Under the pieces are notes generated by a model, which ran no database searches, was not told the origin of the DNA, and was given only the letters and a program-made list of their open reading frames with translations. The translations under genes and the position numbers were made by a program. DNA of 64,000 bases from the NCBI GenBank assembly GCA_033720695.1, contig JAWWCA010000001.1, forward strand, positions 6,221-70,220, in the 5' to 3' direction. The stretch is from DATGQT01 sp033720695 (GTDB lineage Bacteria; Bacteroidota; Rhodothermia; Rhodothermales; Rubricoccaceae). Every line of letters begins with the position of its first letter. Position 1 is the stretch's first letter. Of this stretch, positions 48,904-57,874 are shown in pieces.

Positions 48904-49968
48904 ATGGATCCCCTCCTCTCCGTCGACCCCTGCGGCCTCTACTGCGCAGCGGGCGACTTCCACGTCGACCCCTGGCGACCCGTCCCGCGCGCCGTCGTCA
49001 CCCATGCCCACGGCGACCACCTCACCCGTGGCTGCGGCCGATACCTCGTCGCCCACGACGGCCGAACCGTCACGGCCGTCCGCCTCGGCAGCGACGCCCG
49101 CATCCAGACGGCGCCGTACGGCGAGACGCTCTCGATCAACGGCGTCACCGTCTCCCTCCACCCGGCCGGTCACATCCTCGGATCGGCCCAGGTCCGCATC
49201 GAGCACGCGGGCCACGTCGCCGTCGTCACCGGCGACTTCAAGGCCGCGCCCGGCGCCACCGCGGCCGCCTTCGAGCCCGTCCCCTGCCACACGCTCGTCC
49301 CCGAGAGCACCTTCGCGCTCCCCATCTACCGCTGGCCCGACGAAGCCCTCGTCGCCGCCGACATCGCGGCGTGGTGGGACGACGCACGCCAGCGCGGTCG
49401 CACCGCCGTCCTCTTCGCCTATGCCCTCGGCAAAGCCCAGCGCCTCCTCGCCCTCCTCCCCGACCCTCTCCCGGGGCCCGTCTTCACCCACGGCGCCGTC
49501 GAACGACTCACCGAGGCCTACCGCCACGCCGGCGTCCATCTCCCGCGCACGCACCATGCCTCGTCCTACCGCGCCGACAACCCCGACCACGCCGGCGCGC
49601 TCGTCGTCGCTCCGCCGTCGACCCGCGCCTCGCCCTGGCTCCGTCGGTTCGGGGACGTGACCACCGCCTTCGCCAGCGGATGGATGCGCGTCCGCGGAAC
49701 CCGCCGACGACGCGCCGTCGACCGGGGCTTCGTGCTCTCCGACCACGCCGACTGGCCCGGACTCCTCCGCGCCATCGAGGCCACCGGCGCCGAACGCGTG
49801 CTCCCGACCCACGGTTACACCGAGGTCCTCGCACGGTGGTGCCGCGAGTGCGGCCTCGACGCCGAACCGCTCCCAACGGCCTATGCCGCCACCCTCGACG
49901 ACGAGGAGGCCACCCCCACCCTCGACGACGAGGCCCACGACACCGGCGACGACGAGGCCACACCGTGA
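48904..49968 (+). CDS. Ligase-associated DNA exonuclease (metallo-beta-lactamase fold)
   Basis: The 354-residue protein begins DPLLSVDPCGLYCAAGDFHVDPWRPVPRAVVTHAHGDHLTRG with the metal motif HAHGDH at 34-39. It then has HPAGHILGSAQVRIEH, VVTGDFK, ESTFALPIY and FVLSDHADWPGLL and THGY near the end. This is the ligase-associated exonuclease (TIGR04122 type) of the Lhr/MBL/ligase/PdeM repair set. The last 25 residues are an acidic near-repeat (TLDDE units). Its TGA overlaps the ligase GTG. Confidence 0.92.
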   Translation: MDPLLSVDPCGLYCAAGDFHVDPWRPVPRAVVTHAHGDHLTRGCGRYLVAHDGRTVTAVRLGSDARIQTAPYGETLSINGVTVSLHPAGHILGSAQVRIEHAGHVAVVTGDFKAAPGATAAAFEPVPCHTLVPESTFALPIYRWPDEALVAADIAAWWDDARQRGRTAVLFAYALGKAQRLLALLPDPLPGPVFTHGAVERLTEAYRHAGVHLPRTHHASSYRADNPDHAGALVVAPPSTRASPWLRRFGDVTTAFASGWMRVRGTRRRRAVDRGFVLSDHADWPGLLRAIEATGAERVLPTHGYTEVLARWCRECGLDAEPLPTAYAATLDDEEATPTLDDEAHDTGDDEATP

Positions 49969-51569
49969 CCTCGTTCACCGACCTCTACCACGCGCTCGAT
50001 GGGACCACGCGCACCAGCGAGAAGCGCGCCCTCCTCACCGACTACTTCCGCGAGGCCCCCCCCGAGGACGCCGCCTGGGCCGTCTTCTACCTCTCCGGCC
50101 AGCGCCTGAAGGGCCTCGTCCGATCCGGCCTCCTCCGCCAGTGGGCCGCCGAGGTCGCCGACGTCCCCGATTGGCTCTTCGACGAGGCCTACAACGCCGT
50201 GGGCGACCTCGCCGAAACCATCGCGCTCCTCCTCCCCGACGCCGAGGCCCACGCCCAGCTCCCCCCCCTCCACCGCCTCATCGACGAGTGGGTCGCACCC
50301 CTCCGGACCGCCACCGACGACGAACGGCGCCAGCGCGTCGCCGCGGCATGGGGCGCGCTCCCCGCCGACGCCCGCTTCGTCTACAACAAGCTGCTCCGCG
50401 GAGGCTTCCGCGTCGGCGTCTCGAAGCGAACCGTCACCGCCGCCGTCGCCGAGGCCGCCGGACTCGATACCGCCGTCGTCGCCCTCCGCCTCATGGGCGA
50501 CTGGAAGCCCTCCGCCGAGGCGTTCCAGCGCCTCATCGCGCCCGACGAGGGAGAGGCCGACACCGCTAGACCCTACCCCTTCTTCCTCGCGCACCCCCTC
50601 GAGGGCCCACCCGACGAGCTCGGTCCGGTCACCGACTGGCTCGCCGAAGAGAAGTGGGACGGCGTCCGCGCCCAGATCGTCCGCCGCGACGGGCAGACCT
50701 TCCTCTGGAGCCGCGGCGAGGACGAGGTCGCCTTCCGCTTCCCGGAGATCGCGGACGCGGCCCACGCTCTCCCGGACGGCACCGTCCTCGACGGCGAAAT
50801 CGTCGGATGGCGGGACGGCCGCCTCCTCCCGTTCACCGAGCTCCAGCGACGCCTCAACCGCGTCTCCGTCTCCGCTCGCCTCCTCAGCGACGTCCCCGTC
50901 CGCCTCTTCGCCTTCGATGTCCTCGAACGCGACGGCAGCGACCTCCGACAACGCCCCCTCGCCGAGCGACGACGCGCCCTCCACGCCCTCCTGCCCGACG
51001 ACGGCCTGGGGCCCATCGTCCCCGCCCCGACCGTGCCCGCCGGCTCCTGGGAGGCCCTCGCCGAGCACCGCGCCACCAGCCGCGATCGCGGCGTCGAGGG
51101 GCTCATGCTCAAGCGCCGGACCAGCCCCTACCGCGTCGGACGACCCCGCGGCGACTGGTGGAAGTGGAAGGTCGAGCCCCTCACCTTCGACGCCGTCCTC
51201 GTCTACGCACGCCCCGGAACCGGCCGACGCGCCTCGCTCTTCACCGACCTCTCGTTCGCGGTCTGGCGCGGCGACGAACTCGTCAAAATCGCCGACGCCT
51301 ACTCCGGCCTCACCGACGCCGAGTTCCGAGAGCTCTCCCGCTTCGTCCGCCGCAACACGACCGAGCGCTTCGGGCCCGTCCGCGCCGTCACCCCCACCCG
51401 CGTCTTCGAGCTCGCCTGCGAGGGCGTCAACCCCTCCAAACGCCACAAGGCCGGCGTCGCCGTCCGCTTCCCCCGCATCGTCCGCGCCCGCCCCGACAAG
51501 ACGCCCCAACAGGCCGATTCCCTCGACACCGTGCGCGCCCTCGCAGGCCTCGATTCCGACACGACCTAG
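49965..51569 (+). CDS. ATP-dependent DNA ligase of the ligase-associated repair set
   Basis: The 534-residue protein starts at GTG in a GTGA overlap with the exonuclease. It has an N-terminal DNA-binding domain (LYHALDGTTRTSEKRALLTDYFR, FVYNKLLRGGFRVGVSKRTV), the nucleotidyl Lys230 in EEKWDGVRAQ, DGEIVGW, EGLMLKRR, WWKWKVEPLTFDAVLVYA and a C-terminal OB fold. It seals nicks using ATP. The cluster is known from many bacteria and thought to repair damage independently of LigA. Confidence 0.94.
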   Translation: MTSFTDLYHALDGTTRTSEKRALLTDYFREAPPEDAAWAVFYLSGQRLKGLVRSGLLRQWAAEVADVPDWLFDEAYNAVGDLAETIALLLPDAEAHAQLPPLHRLIDEWVAPLRTATDDERRQRVAAAWGALPADARFVYNKLLRGGFRVGVSKRTVTAAVAEAAGLDTAVVALRLMGDWKPSAEAFQRLIAPDEGEADTARPYPFFLAHPLEGPPDELGPVTDWLAEEKWDGVRAQIVRRDGQTFLWSRGEDEVAFRFPEIADAAHALPDGTVLDGEIVGWRDGRLLPFTELQRRLNRVSVSARLLSDVPVRLFAFDVLERDGSDLRQRPLAERRRALHALLPDDGLGPIVPAPTVPAGSWEALAEHRATSRDRGVEGLMLKRRTSPYRVGRPRGDWWKWKVEPLTFDAVLVYARPGTGRRASLFTDLSFAVWRGDELVKIADAYSGLTDAEFRELSRFVRRNTTERFGPVRAVTPTRVFELACEGVNPSKRHKAGVAVRFPRIVRARPDKTPQQADSLDTVRALAGLDSDTT

Positions 51570-51634
51570 CGCGGGCTCTTTCACCAGCGTCGCGCGTAGC
51601 ACCCGGCCCCTCCCGCGCCGCCGCGCCCGGCCCC

Positions 51635-52135
51635 ATGCACTACCTCGACGACTACCTGACGCACGCCCTCGGTGCCGCGCTCAACGCCGCACGCGAACTC
51701 GGCGAGGCCGTCGCCGCCCACGTCGACCTCGTCCACGACGACGACGTGCGCCACAACGTCGAGGAGGCCGGCGCGCTCATGGACGAACACGTCGACATCG
51801 TCGACGCGCTCCTCCGCGAGGGCGGCCACGCCGTCGAATGGGAGCCCTCCCGCCCCGTCAGCGCGCTCTTCGAAGAGCTCGACATCGCCCTCGAGGTGAT
51901 CGCCGCTCCCGAGCTCTCCGATGCCGCCGTCCTCGCGGCCACCCACGCCGCCCTCCACGTCGTCCGCGCCACCTACGCCGGCATCCGTTGCCAGGCCGCC
52001 CACCTCGGGCGGTACGACGTCGTCCGCGACCTCGACCTCGCCCTCTCCGACAGCGACACCGCCATCGCGGCGCTCCACGGCATTACCGAGACGTGCCTCG
52101 GACGCGCCCTCCGTCGCTCGAGCGCACCGGCGTGA
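51635..52135 (+). CDS. Helical protein inserted in the ligase-associated operon
   Basis: The 166-residue product MHYLDDYLTHALGAALNAARELGEAVAAHVDLVHDDDVRHNVEEAGALMDEHVDIVDALLREGGHAVEWEP is a four-helix bundle with many His, Asp and Glu residues, vaguely ferritin/hemerythrin-like. It is not one of the usual partners of the ligase cluster. Its TGA overlaps the helicase GTG, so it is translated in the same unit. Function unknown. Confidence 0.6.
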   Translation: MHYLDDYLTHALGAALNAARELGEAVAAHVDLVHDDDVRHNVEEAGALMDEHVDIVDALLREGGHAVEWEPSRPVSALFEELDIALEVIAAPELSDAAVLAATHAALHVVRATYAGIRCQAAHLGRYDVVRDLDLALSDSDTAIAALHGITETCLGRALRRSSAPA

Positions 52136-54573
52136 GCACATCGCTCGCACCCCCGCTCGCGGCGTGGTTCGAGGCGCGGGGATGGACCCCGCTCCCGTTC
52201 CAGAACGAGGTGCGCGAACGCTACCGCGACGGGCAGTCCGGCCTCATCCACGCCGCCACGGGCTCCGGGAAAACGCTCGCGGCCTGGGGCGCCGTCCTGG
52301 ACAACGCCCTCCGATCCGGCCGTGACGCCACCGACGAGCCCCTCGCGCTCTGGATCACCCCGCTCCGCGCCCTCGCCGTCGACACCACCCGCGCCCTCCT
52401 CGAGCCGGTCCAGGACCTCGACCTCGCCTGGCGCGTCGAGCGGCGAACCGGAGACACCGCCGCCGCCGTCAAAACGCGGCAACGCCACGCGCTCCCCACC
52501 GCCCTCGTCACCACGCCCGAGAGCCTCTCGCTCCTCCTCACCTACCCCCGCACGGCCGAGCAGCTGGCCTCGCTCGAAGCCGTCGTCATCGACGAGTGGC
52601 ATGAGCTCCTCGGATCCAAGCGCGGAACCCTCGTCCAGCTCGCCCTCGAACGGCTACGCGCCTACAGCCCCGCCCTCCGCGTCTGGGGCATCTCCGCCAC
52701 CCTGGGAGACCTCGGCGAAGCCCGCGACGTCCTCCTCGGCCCGGGCCGCGACGGCGCCCTCGTCGAGGGGCCGCCCGCCCGCCCCCTCCACCTCGACACC
52801 GTCGTCCCCGACGACGTCGGGCGCTTCCCGTGGGCCGGACACCTCGGCCTGCACCTCGCCGAGGCCGTGGCCGACGTCGTCGACGAAGCCGCTTCCGCCC
52901 TCGTCTTCGTCAACACCCGCGCGCAGGCCGAGCGGTGGTACCAGGCCATGCGCTTCTTCCGCCCCGACTGGGGCGACGCCCTCGCCATCCACCACGGCGC
53001 GCTCTCGCGCGCCCAGCGCCGGGCCGTCGAGGCCGGCATCCGCGACGGCGCCGTCCGATGCGCCGTCTGCACCTCCTCGCTCGACCTCGGCGTCGATTTC
53101 CCGCCCGTGGACCACGTCGTCCAGATCGGCTCCGCCAAGGGCGTCGCTCGCCTCCTCCAGCGCGCCGGGCGCTCCGGACACCAGCCAGGGCGGCCCGCGC
53201 GACTCACCCTCGTGCCCACCCACGCCTTCGAGCTCGTCGAAGCCGAAGCCGCACGCACCGCCGTCGCCCAAGGCGACCTCGAACAGCCACGACCCCCAGA
53301 CCTCCCCCTCGACGTCCTCATCCAGCACATGGTCACCGTCGCGTGTGGCGACGGCTTCACGGCCGACGGACTCTACGACGAGGTCCGCCGAACCTGGGCC
53401 TTCCGCGACCTCGAACGCGACGCCTTCGACGGCGCCCTCGACTTCGCCGTCCGAGGCGGAGACGCGCTCAACGCCTACGAGGAATATCACCGCATCGTCT
53501 ACTTCCGCGACCTCTACCGCGCCGCCTCCTCCGAGGCCGTCCGCCGCCACCGGATGTCCATCGGCGTCATCGTCGGCGACGGCCACGTCGACGTCAAGTA
53601 CGTCCGCGGCCGCAAGCTCGGCTCCGTCCCCGAGTCCTTCCTCGCCCGCCTCTCCCGCGGCGACACCTTCCTCCTCGGTGGCCGCGCCCTCACGCTCGTC
53701 CGCGTCCGCGACATGACCGCCTACGTCCGACGCGCCGCCGCCGGCACCCCCGCCGTCCCCCGCTACGCCGGCGGCCTCCTCCCGCTCTCGCGCGAGCTCG
53801 CGACCGCCGTCCGAGACGTCCTCGGCGACGTCGCCCACGGCCACCCGCCCGACGCCCCGGAAATCGACGCGCTCGACCGCCTCTTCCGACTCCAACAGCG
53901 CTGGTCCACCGTCCCACGCGCCGACCAGACCCTCATCGAGCGCACCCGCACGCGCGAGGGCCACCACCTCTTCCTCTACCCCTTCGCCGGCCGCCTCGTC
54001 CATGAGGGCCTCGCCGCCCTCGTCGCCCTCCGCCTCGCCCGCCGCCAGCCCGTCACCTTCAGCCTCTCGGCTACCGACTACGGCCTCGAACTCCTCGCCG
54101 CCGACCCCGTCCCCCTCGAGCCCGACACCGCCGCCGAGCTGTTCTCCCCCGACCACCTCGAGCAGGACCTCCACGACGCGCTCAACGAGTCGGAGCTCGC
54201 CCGGCGCCAGTTCCGGGAGGTCGCGCGCATCGGCGGCCTCGTGTTCACCGGGTACCCGGGCTCCCGCACCGTCCGGCAACTCCAGGCCTCCGCCGGCCTC
54301 ATCCACGACGTCCTCGCCCGCCATGAGCCCGACCACCTCCTCCTCGCCCAGGCCCGCCGCGAGGTCCTCGAACGCCAACTCGACCGGCCCCGGATCGCCG
54401 ACACCCTCCGCGCCATCCAGGCCAGCAGCCTCCTCATCATCGACACCCCCCGCCTCACGCCCTTCGCCTTCCCCATTCTCACCAACCGCCTCCGCGAAAA
54501 GGTGTCGTCCGAGAAGGCCCGCGACCGCATCAAGCGGCTCGCGGCGCAGCTCGAGCGCGCGGCCGACAGGTGA
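52132..54573 (+). CDS. Ligase-associated DEXH-box helicase (Lhr-core type)
   Basis: The 813-residue protein has GWTPLPFQNEVRERYRDGQSGLIHAATGSGKTLAAW (motif I at about 42), TPLRALAVDT, TTPESLSLLL, VVIDEWHELLGSKRG (motif II at about 153), VWGISATLGD, FVNTRAQAERWYQ, CTSSLDLGVDFPPVDHVVQIGSAKGVARLLQRAGRSGHQPG (motif VI) and a long C-terminal winged-helix region. This is TIGR04121-type Lhr-core, a 3'-5' helicase. GTG start and GTGA overlaps at both ends couple it to the neighbours. Confidence 0.95.
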   Translation: MSTSLAPPLAAWFEARGWTPLPFQNEVRERYRDGQSGLIHAATGSGKTLAAWGAVLDNALRSGRDATDEPLALWITPLRALAVDTTRALLEPVQDLDLAWRVERRTGDTAAAVKTRQRHALPTALVTTPESLSLLLTYPRTAEQLASLEAVVIDEWHELLGSKRGTLVQLALERLRAYSPALRVWGISATLGDLGEARDVLLGPGRDGALVEGPPARPLHLDTVVPDDVGRFPWAGHLGLHLAEAVADVVDEAASALVFVNTRAQAERWYQAMRFFRPDWGDALAIHHGALSRAQRRAVEAGIRDGAVRCAVCTSSLDLGVDFPPVDHVVQIGSAKGVARLLQRAGRSGHQPGRPARLTLVPTHAFELVEAEAARTAVAQGDLEQPRPPDLPLDVLIQHMVTVACGDGFTADGLYDEVRRTWAFRDLERDAFDGALDFAVRGGDALNAYEEYHRIVYFRDLYRAASSEAVRRHRMSIGVIVGDGHVDVKYVRGRKLGSVPESFLARLSRGDTFLLGGRALTLVRVRDMTAYVRRAAAGTPAVPRYAGGLLPLSRELATAVRDVLGDVAHGHPPDAPEIDALDRLFRLQQRWSTVPRADQTLIERTRTREGHHLFLYPFAGRLVHEGLAALVALRLARRQPVTFSLSATDYGLELLAADPVPLEPDTAAELFSPDHLEQDLHDALNESELARRQFREVARIGGLVFTGYPGSRTVRQLQASAGLIHDVLARHEPDHLLLAQARREVLERQLDRPRIADTLRAIQASSLLIIDTPRLTPFAFPILTNRLREKVSSEKARDRIKRLAAQLERAADR

Positions 54574-54584
54574 CCGTTTACGGG
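54568..54584 (-). repeat. Single iteron copy at the helicase/pdeM junction
   Basis: AGGTGACCGTTTACGGG is identical to the inverted iterons at 41668 and 41803, and the flanks match the latter too (a C before and ACG after). It contains the helicase stop codon and the pdeM start codon. It lies 12.7 kb from the origin. Confidence 0.9.
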
Positions 54585-55244
54585 ACGACCATCGTGAACG
54601 ACTGCTCCATCTCGATCGCCGGCCAAGCCCTCCGCCTCCTCCCTGAGCGCGCCGTCTTCTGGCCCGCCGCCGGCGCCCTCCTCGTCGCCGACCTCCACGC
54701 CGACAAGCCCGAAACCCTGCGCGCCGCCCACATCGCTGCGCCGGCCTCCGCCCTCGAAACGGACCTCCAGCGCCTCTCCAGCGCGCTCCACCGCACACGC
54801 GCCCACCGGCTCGTCATCCTCGGCGACCTGTACCACGCGCCACGCGGTGCCGACGCGCCCGTCACCGCCCGCGCCCTCCACCGCTGGCGCCGCGCCCACG
54901 CCGCTCTCGAGATCGACCTCGTCGTAGGCAACCATGACCGCCGCGCAGGACCACCCCCGGAGACCCTCGCCATCCGCTCCCACGCCGACGCCCTCGACCT
55001 CCAGCCCTTCCGGCTCGTCCACGAACCCGCCCCCGACCCCGCCGGATACGTCCTCGCCGGACACGTCCACGCCGGCGTCCGCCTCGCCGCCGGCGCCGAC
55101 GCCGTCACCGTGCCCGCGTTCCGCTTCGGACCCGCCGTCGGCGTCCTCCCCTCCTTCGGCGCCTTGACCGCCCCCGCGCCCACGCCGCCGCACCCCTCGG
55201 AGCGCATCTACGCCATCGCCGACGACGAGGTCATCCCGCTCTGA
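54570..55244 (+). CDS. pdeM: Ligase-associated phosphoesterase/endonuclease PdeM
   Basis: The protein is 224 residues from GTG 54570 (GTGA overlap with the helicase), or 216 from GTG 54594. It shows LRLLPERAVFWPAAGALLVADLHADKPETLRAAHI, RLVILGDLYHAP, LVVGNHDRR and YVLAGHVHAGVRLA, the metallophosphoesterase motifs D-x-H, GD, GNHD and GHxH of the PdeM family (TIGR04123). The first eight codons after GTG 54570 come from an iteron sequence, and the usual family start is closer to the second GTG. Confidence 0.92.
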   Translation: MTVYGTTIVNDCSISIAGQALRLLPERAVFWPAAGALLVADLHADKPETLRAAHIAAPASALETDLQRLSSALHRTRAHRLVILGDLYHAPRGADAPVTARALHRWRRAHAALEIDLVVGNHDRRAGPPPETLAIRSHADALDLQPFRLVHEPAPDPAGYVLAGHVHAGVRLAAGADAVTVPAFRFGPAVGVLPSFGALTAPAPTPPHPSERIYAIADDEVIPL

Positions 55245-55329
55245 ACAGCCTTGCGCCGTACCGCCCCACGCCCCTACACTGACCCCTCCCGCGCGCGCCC
55301 GCGCCCTGTCAACTCCGACCCCTCGCCCT

Positions 55330-55713
55330 ATGGAGCGCGTCATCGGCCTCGGCGGCATCTTCTTCAAAGCCCAAGACCCGGCCGCCCTCGCGGCGTGGTA
55401 CCGCGACACCCTGGGCGTCCCACTCGACGAGGGGCAGACCTACGGCGTGTTCGCTAGCGGCAGCGACGACGGACCCGAGCAGACCGTCTGGTCGCTCTTC
55501 CCCTCCGACTCCGCCTACTTCGGCTCGCCCCACGCGCGCTGCATGGTCAACTACCGCGTCGCCAACCTCGACCGGATGCTCGACCAGCTCCGCGCCGCCG
55601 GCGCCGACGTCGACGACCGCGTCGAAACCTACAACTACGGCCGCTTCGGCTGGGCCACCGACCCCGAGGGCAACCGCTTCGAGCTCTGGGAGCCCATCGG
55701 GCCCGGATTCTGA
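55330..55713 (+). CDS. Single-domain VOC protein
   Basis: The 127-residue product ERVIGLGGIFFKAQDPAALAAWYRDTLGVPLDEGQTYGVF ... VANLDRMLDQLRAAGADVDDRVETYNYGRFGWATDPEGNRFELWEP is a textbook VOC module with a final E in FELWEP. A TACACT element about 55274 precedes it. Confidence 0.88.
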   Translation: MERVIGLGGIFFKAQDPAALAAWYRDTLGVPLDEGQTYGVFASGSDDGPEQTVWSLFPSDSAYFGSPHARCMVNYRVANLDRMLDQLRAAGADVDDRVETYNYGRFGWATDPEGNRFELWEPIGPGF

Positions 55714-55734
55714 CGGCCCACGCCGCCTCCCGCC

Positions 55735-56136
55735 ATGGACCAATCCCTCGCCACCTTCCACGTGTCCAGCTGGGCCGCCGCGGCCTACGACGAACCCGAC
55801 CGCGGGCCCACCCTCTCCCGTGTATCGTTCCAAAAACGCTACGTCGGGGGCCTCGACGGGACCGCCCGATGTGAGGGCCTCTTCTGCGCCCTCGACGACC
55901 CCGCCCGAGGGGCCGGCTACGTCGTCACCGAGCGGTTCGAAGGCCGCATCGAGGGCCATGAAGGGTCGTGCGTGTTCCAGCACGTCGGAATCGCCGCGCC
56001 CGGCGAGGAGCCGCACTCTGAGGGCTACATCGTCCCAGGATCTGGCACCCGCGCGCTCGCCGGGATCCGGGGCACCTTCTCCATCGGCGACGGCCACACC
56101 ATCCGTCTCGAGGTCTCCTTCGCGGAGCGCCGCTGA
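55735..56136 (+). CDS. DUF3224 protein
   Basis: The 133-residue product has ATFHVSSWAAAAYDEPDRGPTLSRVSFQKRYVGGLDGTARCEGLFCAL, GYVVTERFEGRIEGHEGSCVFQHVG and a closing GTFSIGDGHTIRLEVSF. This is the DUF3224 beta-barrel pattern, function unknown. It follows the VOC gene by 21 bases. Confidence 0.85.
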   Translation: MDQSLATFHVSSWAAAAYDEPDRGPTLSRVSFQKRYVGGLDGTARCEGLFCALDDPARGAGYVVTERFEGRIEGHEGSCVFQHVGIAAPGEEPHSEGYIVPGSGTRALAGIRGTFSIGDGHTIRLEVSFAERR

Positions 56137-56161
56137 CCGCCGACGCGCACGCGCGCCAGCG

Positions 56162-56479
56162 CTAGACCGGCCGGACGACCTGCCGCCACACGCCAGGGTC
56201 GCCCGTCACCAACCGGAGCGTCGGCGTGTCCGGCGGGGGCGGCGACGGCCGACCGCCGAGGTACGCCACCGTCTCCTCCAGCGCGCGAGCAGCCCGGGGT
56301 GAGACGTACACCGCGAGGCCCTCCGATGTCCGGGCCGTGAACAGCGCCAGGCCCTCGATCGCGGACGGGCCCCCGTCCTGCAACCGCTGGAGCAGCACCG
56401 AGCACAACGGCTCGAGCCGCGTACGCTCCGTAACGACGGCGCGTACCCACGAGGCGGTCGGATGGCGAGGTGGCGTCAT
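56162..56479 (-). CDS. Hypothetical protein, 105 aa
   Basis: The frame MTPPRHPTASWVRAVVTERTRLEPLCSVLLQRLQDGGPSAIEGLALFTARTSEGLAVYVSPRAARALEETVAYLGG has a balanced soluble composition. The helix-strand-helix pattern is unassigned. It is followed on the minus strand by nothing before the DUF3224 stop; the gene at 56527 lies upstream, so the two may form an operon. Confidence 0.55.
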   Translation of the reverse strand: MTPPRHPTASWVRAVVTERTRLEPLCSVLLQRLQDGGPSAIEGLALFTARTSEGLAVYVSPRAARALEETVAYLGGRPSPPPPDTPTLRLVTGDPGVWRQVVRPV

Positions 56480-56526
56480 GGCAAGGGGCAGTGCACCATG
56501 GAGTATCGCGGCCCTCGCAGCATCGG

Positions 56527-56772
56527 TTAAGCCGCCGAGCGGGCCGACGCCGAGCGGGGCGCCTTCCGGAGGCCAACAGCCGATTCCACCAGATGCCCCG
56601 CCCCAAGCAGCATGCCGACCGACGCCGCCGTCTCCCGCGGCGCGAGCCCCGCCCGGTCTGCCGCGAGCGCGATGTCCCACACGGCCAGCTCCCCATCCGG
56701 CAGCTCGCGCAGGAGCCGGGCCGCAGCCTCAGCAACCCCGCCGTGGTCCGGTCGAATCGTCGAGGAGAGCAT
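56527..56772 (-). CDS. Possible small winged-helix protein, 81 aa
   Basis: The frame MLSSTIRPDHGGVAEAAARLLRELPDGELAVWDIALAADRAGLAPRETAASVGMLLGAGHLVES reads like a winged-helix core (three helices with a turn at GLAPRETAAS). No partner domain. The assignment is by helix pattern only. An AT-rich region at about 56820-56900 separates it from the divergent gene at 56936. Confidence 0.45.
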   Translation of the reverse strand: MLSSTIRPDHGGVAEAAARLLRELPDGELAVWDIALAADRAGLAPRETAASVGMLLGAGHLVESAVGLRKAPRSASARSAA

Positions 56773-56935
56773 GGCGCAGATGAGAGACGAGAAGGGTAGG
56801 CGCGCGCCCCGCATGCCGTCAACATGTGCAGGACACGTCCACACGCGCATAGATAAACGATCCAAACACAAACCGATATCGCTTGATCCCGGTCCGGTCG
56901 TTCGCTATGCTCCTGTGAACCGACCGCCCAGCCCC

Positions 56936-57862
56936 ATGGAAACAGCCACGCACCCCCTCGTCTCCGTCGGCCGCACCATCCCGGCCACGCCGCCCGACGT
57001 CTTCCACGCCTGGACCACCCCCGACCTCCTCGAGAAGTGGTTCGCACCCACCGTCGAGTACGACGCCCACGTCGTCGCGCTCGACCCCCGCGTCGGCGGC
57101 GCCTACCGCACCGAGATGCGGCACGAACTCGGCGCCAACCACACCATGTCCGGCGAGTACCGGGCCGTCGACCCGCCCCACGGGCTCACCTTCACGATGG
57201 ACGGCCATGAGGGCGACCCCCCGTCCACAGTCGAAGTGAGAATCGCGACCCACCAGGACGGCGCCCACGTCACGCTCACCCAGACGGGCCTCGCCTCCGA
57301 CGACGAGGCCGACCGCCACGCGGAAGGGTGGGACGGCTTCCTCTGGCGACTCGCCAACACGTTCGAACCGACCACCGCGTACCACCGCGCGCTCGTCCTC
57401 GCCCTCCACCGTCGCCTCTTCGCCAACGCCCTCGAAGGGTTGGACGACGACCTCGACCGGCGCCTCGCCGCCGCCAATGACGCCCGGTGGATCGCCGCCC
57501 ACCTCGCACAGTCGCGCGCAGGACTCGCCGCCATGCTCGGCGCCCCCATCGACCACCCCCTCCAGGCCTTCGCCGACGCCGTCCCCGACGACACCCCCAC
57601 GCCCGACGCCGAGACCATCCGCCGGGTCTTCGCCGAGGCCTCCCACGCCGTCTACCGCGGCCTCCAGCACGCCTCCGACCAAGACCTCGCCGGACCCCCG
57701 CCGTTCACCATCCCCATGCGGGCCCAAACCCTCCTCGCGGCCGTCGACTTCCTCGTCAGCCACGAGGCGTACCACATCGGGCAACTCGGTCTCCTCCGGC
57801 GGGCGCTCGGCTATCCCGCCATGCGATACGACCACCACGGCGACGGACGCGACGACCGTTGA
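56936..57862 (+). CDS. SRPBCC (AHSA1-like) and DinB-superfamily fusion
   Basis: The 308-residue product has an N-terminal AHSA1 domain (VSVGRTIPATPPDVFHAWTTPDLLEKWFAP, DPRVGGAYRTEM, VTLTQTGLASDDEADRHAEGWDGFLWRLAN) to about residue 145. A C-terminal DinB-like bundle (RWIAAHLAQSRAGLAAMLGA ... DFLVSHEAYHIGQLGLLRRALGYPAM) follows. The HEAYHIGQ motif keeps His ligands. The two domains are usually separate proteins. The role is unknown; a small-molecule-binding enzyme is possible. Confidence 0.8.
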   Translation: METATHPLVSVGRTIPATPPDVFHAWTTPDLLEKWFAPTVEYDAHVVALDPRVGGAYRTEMRHELGANHTMSGEYRAVDPPHGLTFTMDGHEGDPPSTVEVRIATHQDGAHVTLTQTGLASDDEADRHAEGWDGFLWRLANTFEPTTAYHRALVLALHRRLFANALEGLDDDLDRRLAAANDARWIAAHLAQSRAGLAAMLGAPIDHPLQAFADAVPDDTPTPDAETIRRVFAEASHAVYRGLQHASDQDLAGPPPFTIPMRAQTLLAAVDFLVSHEAYHIGQLGLLRRALGYPAMRYDHHGDGRDDR

Positions 57863-57874
57863 GCCCTATACGCT

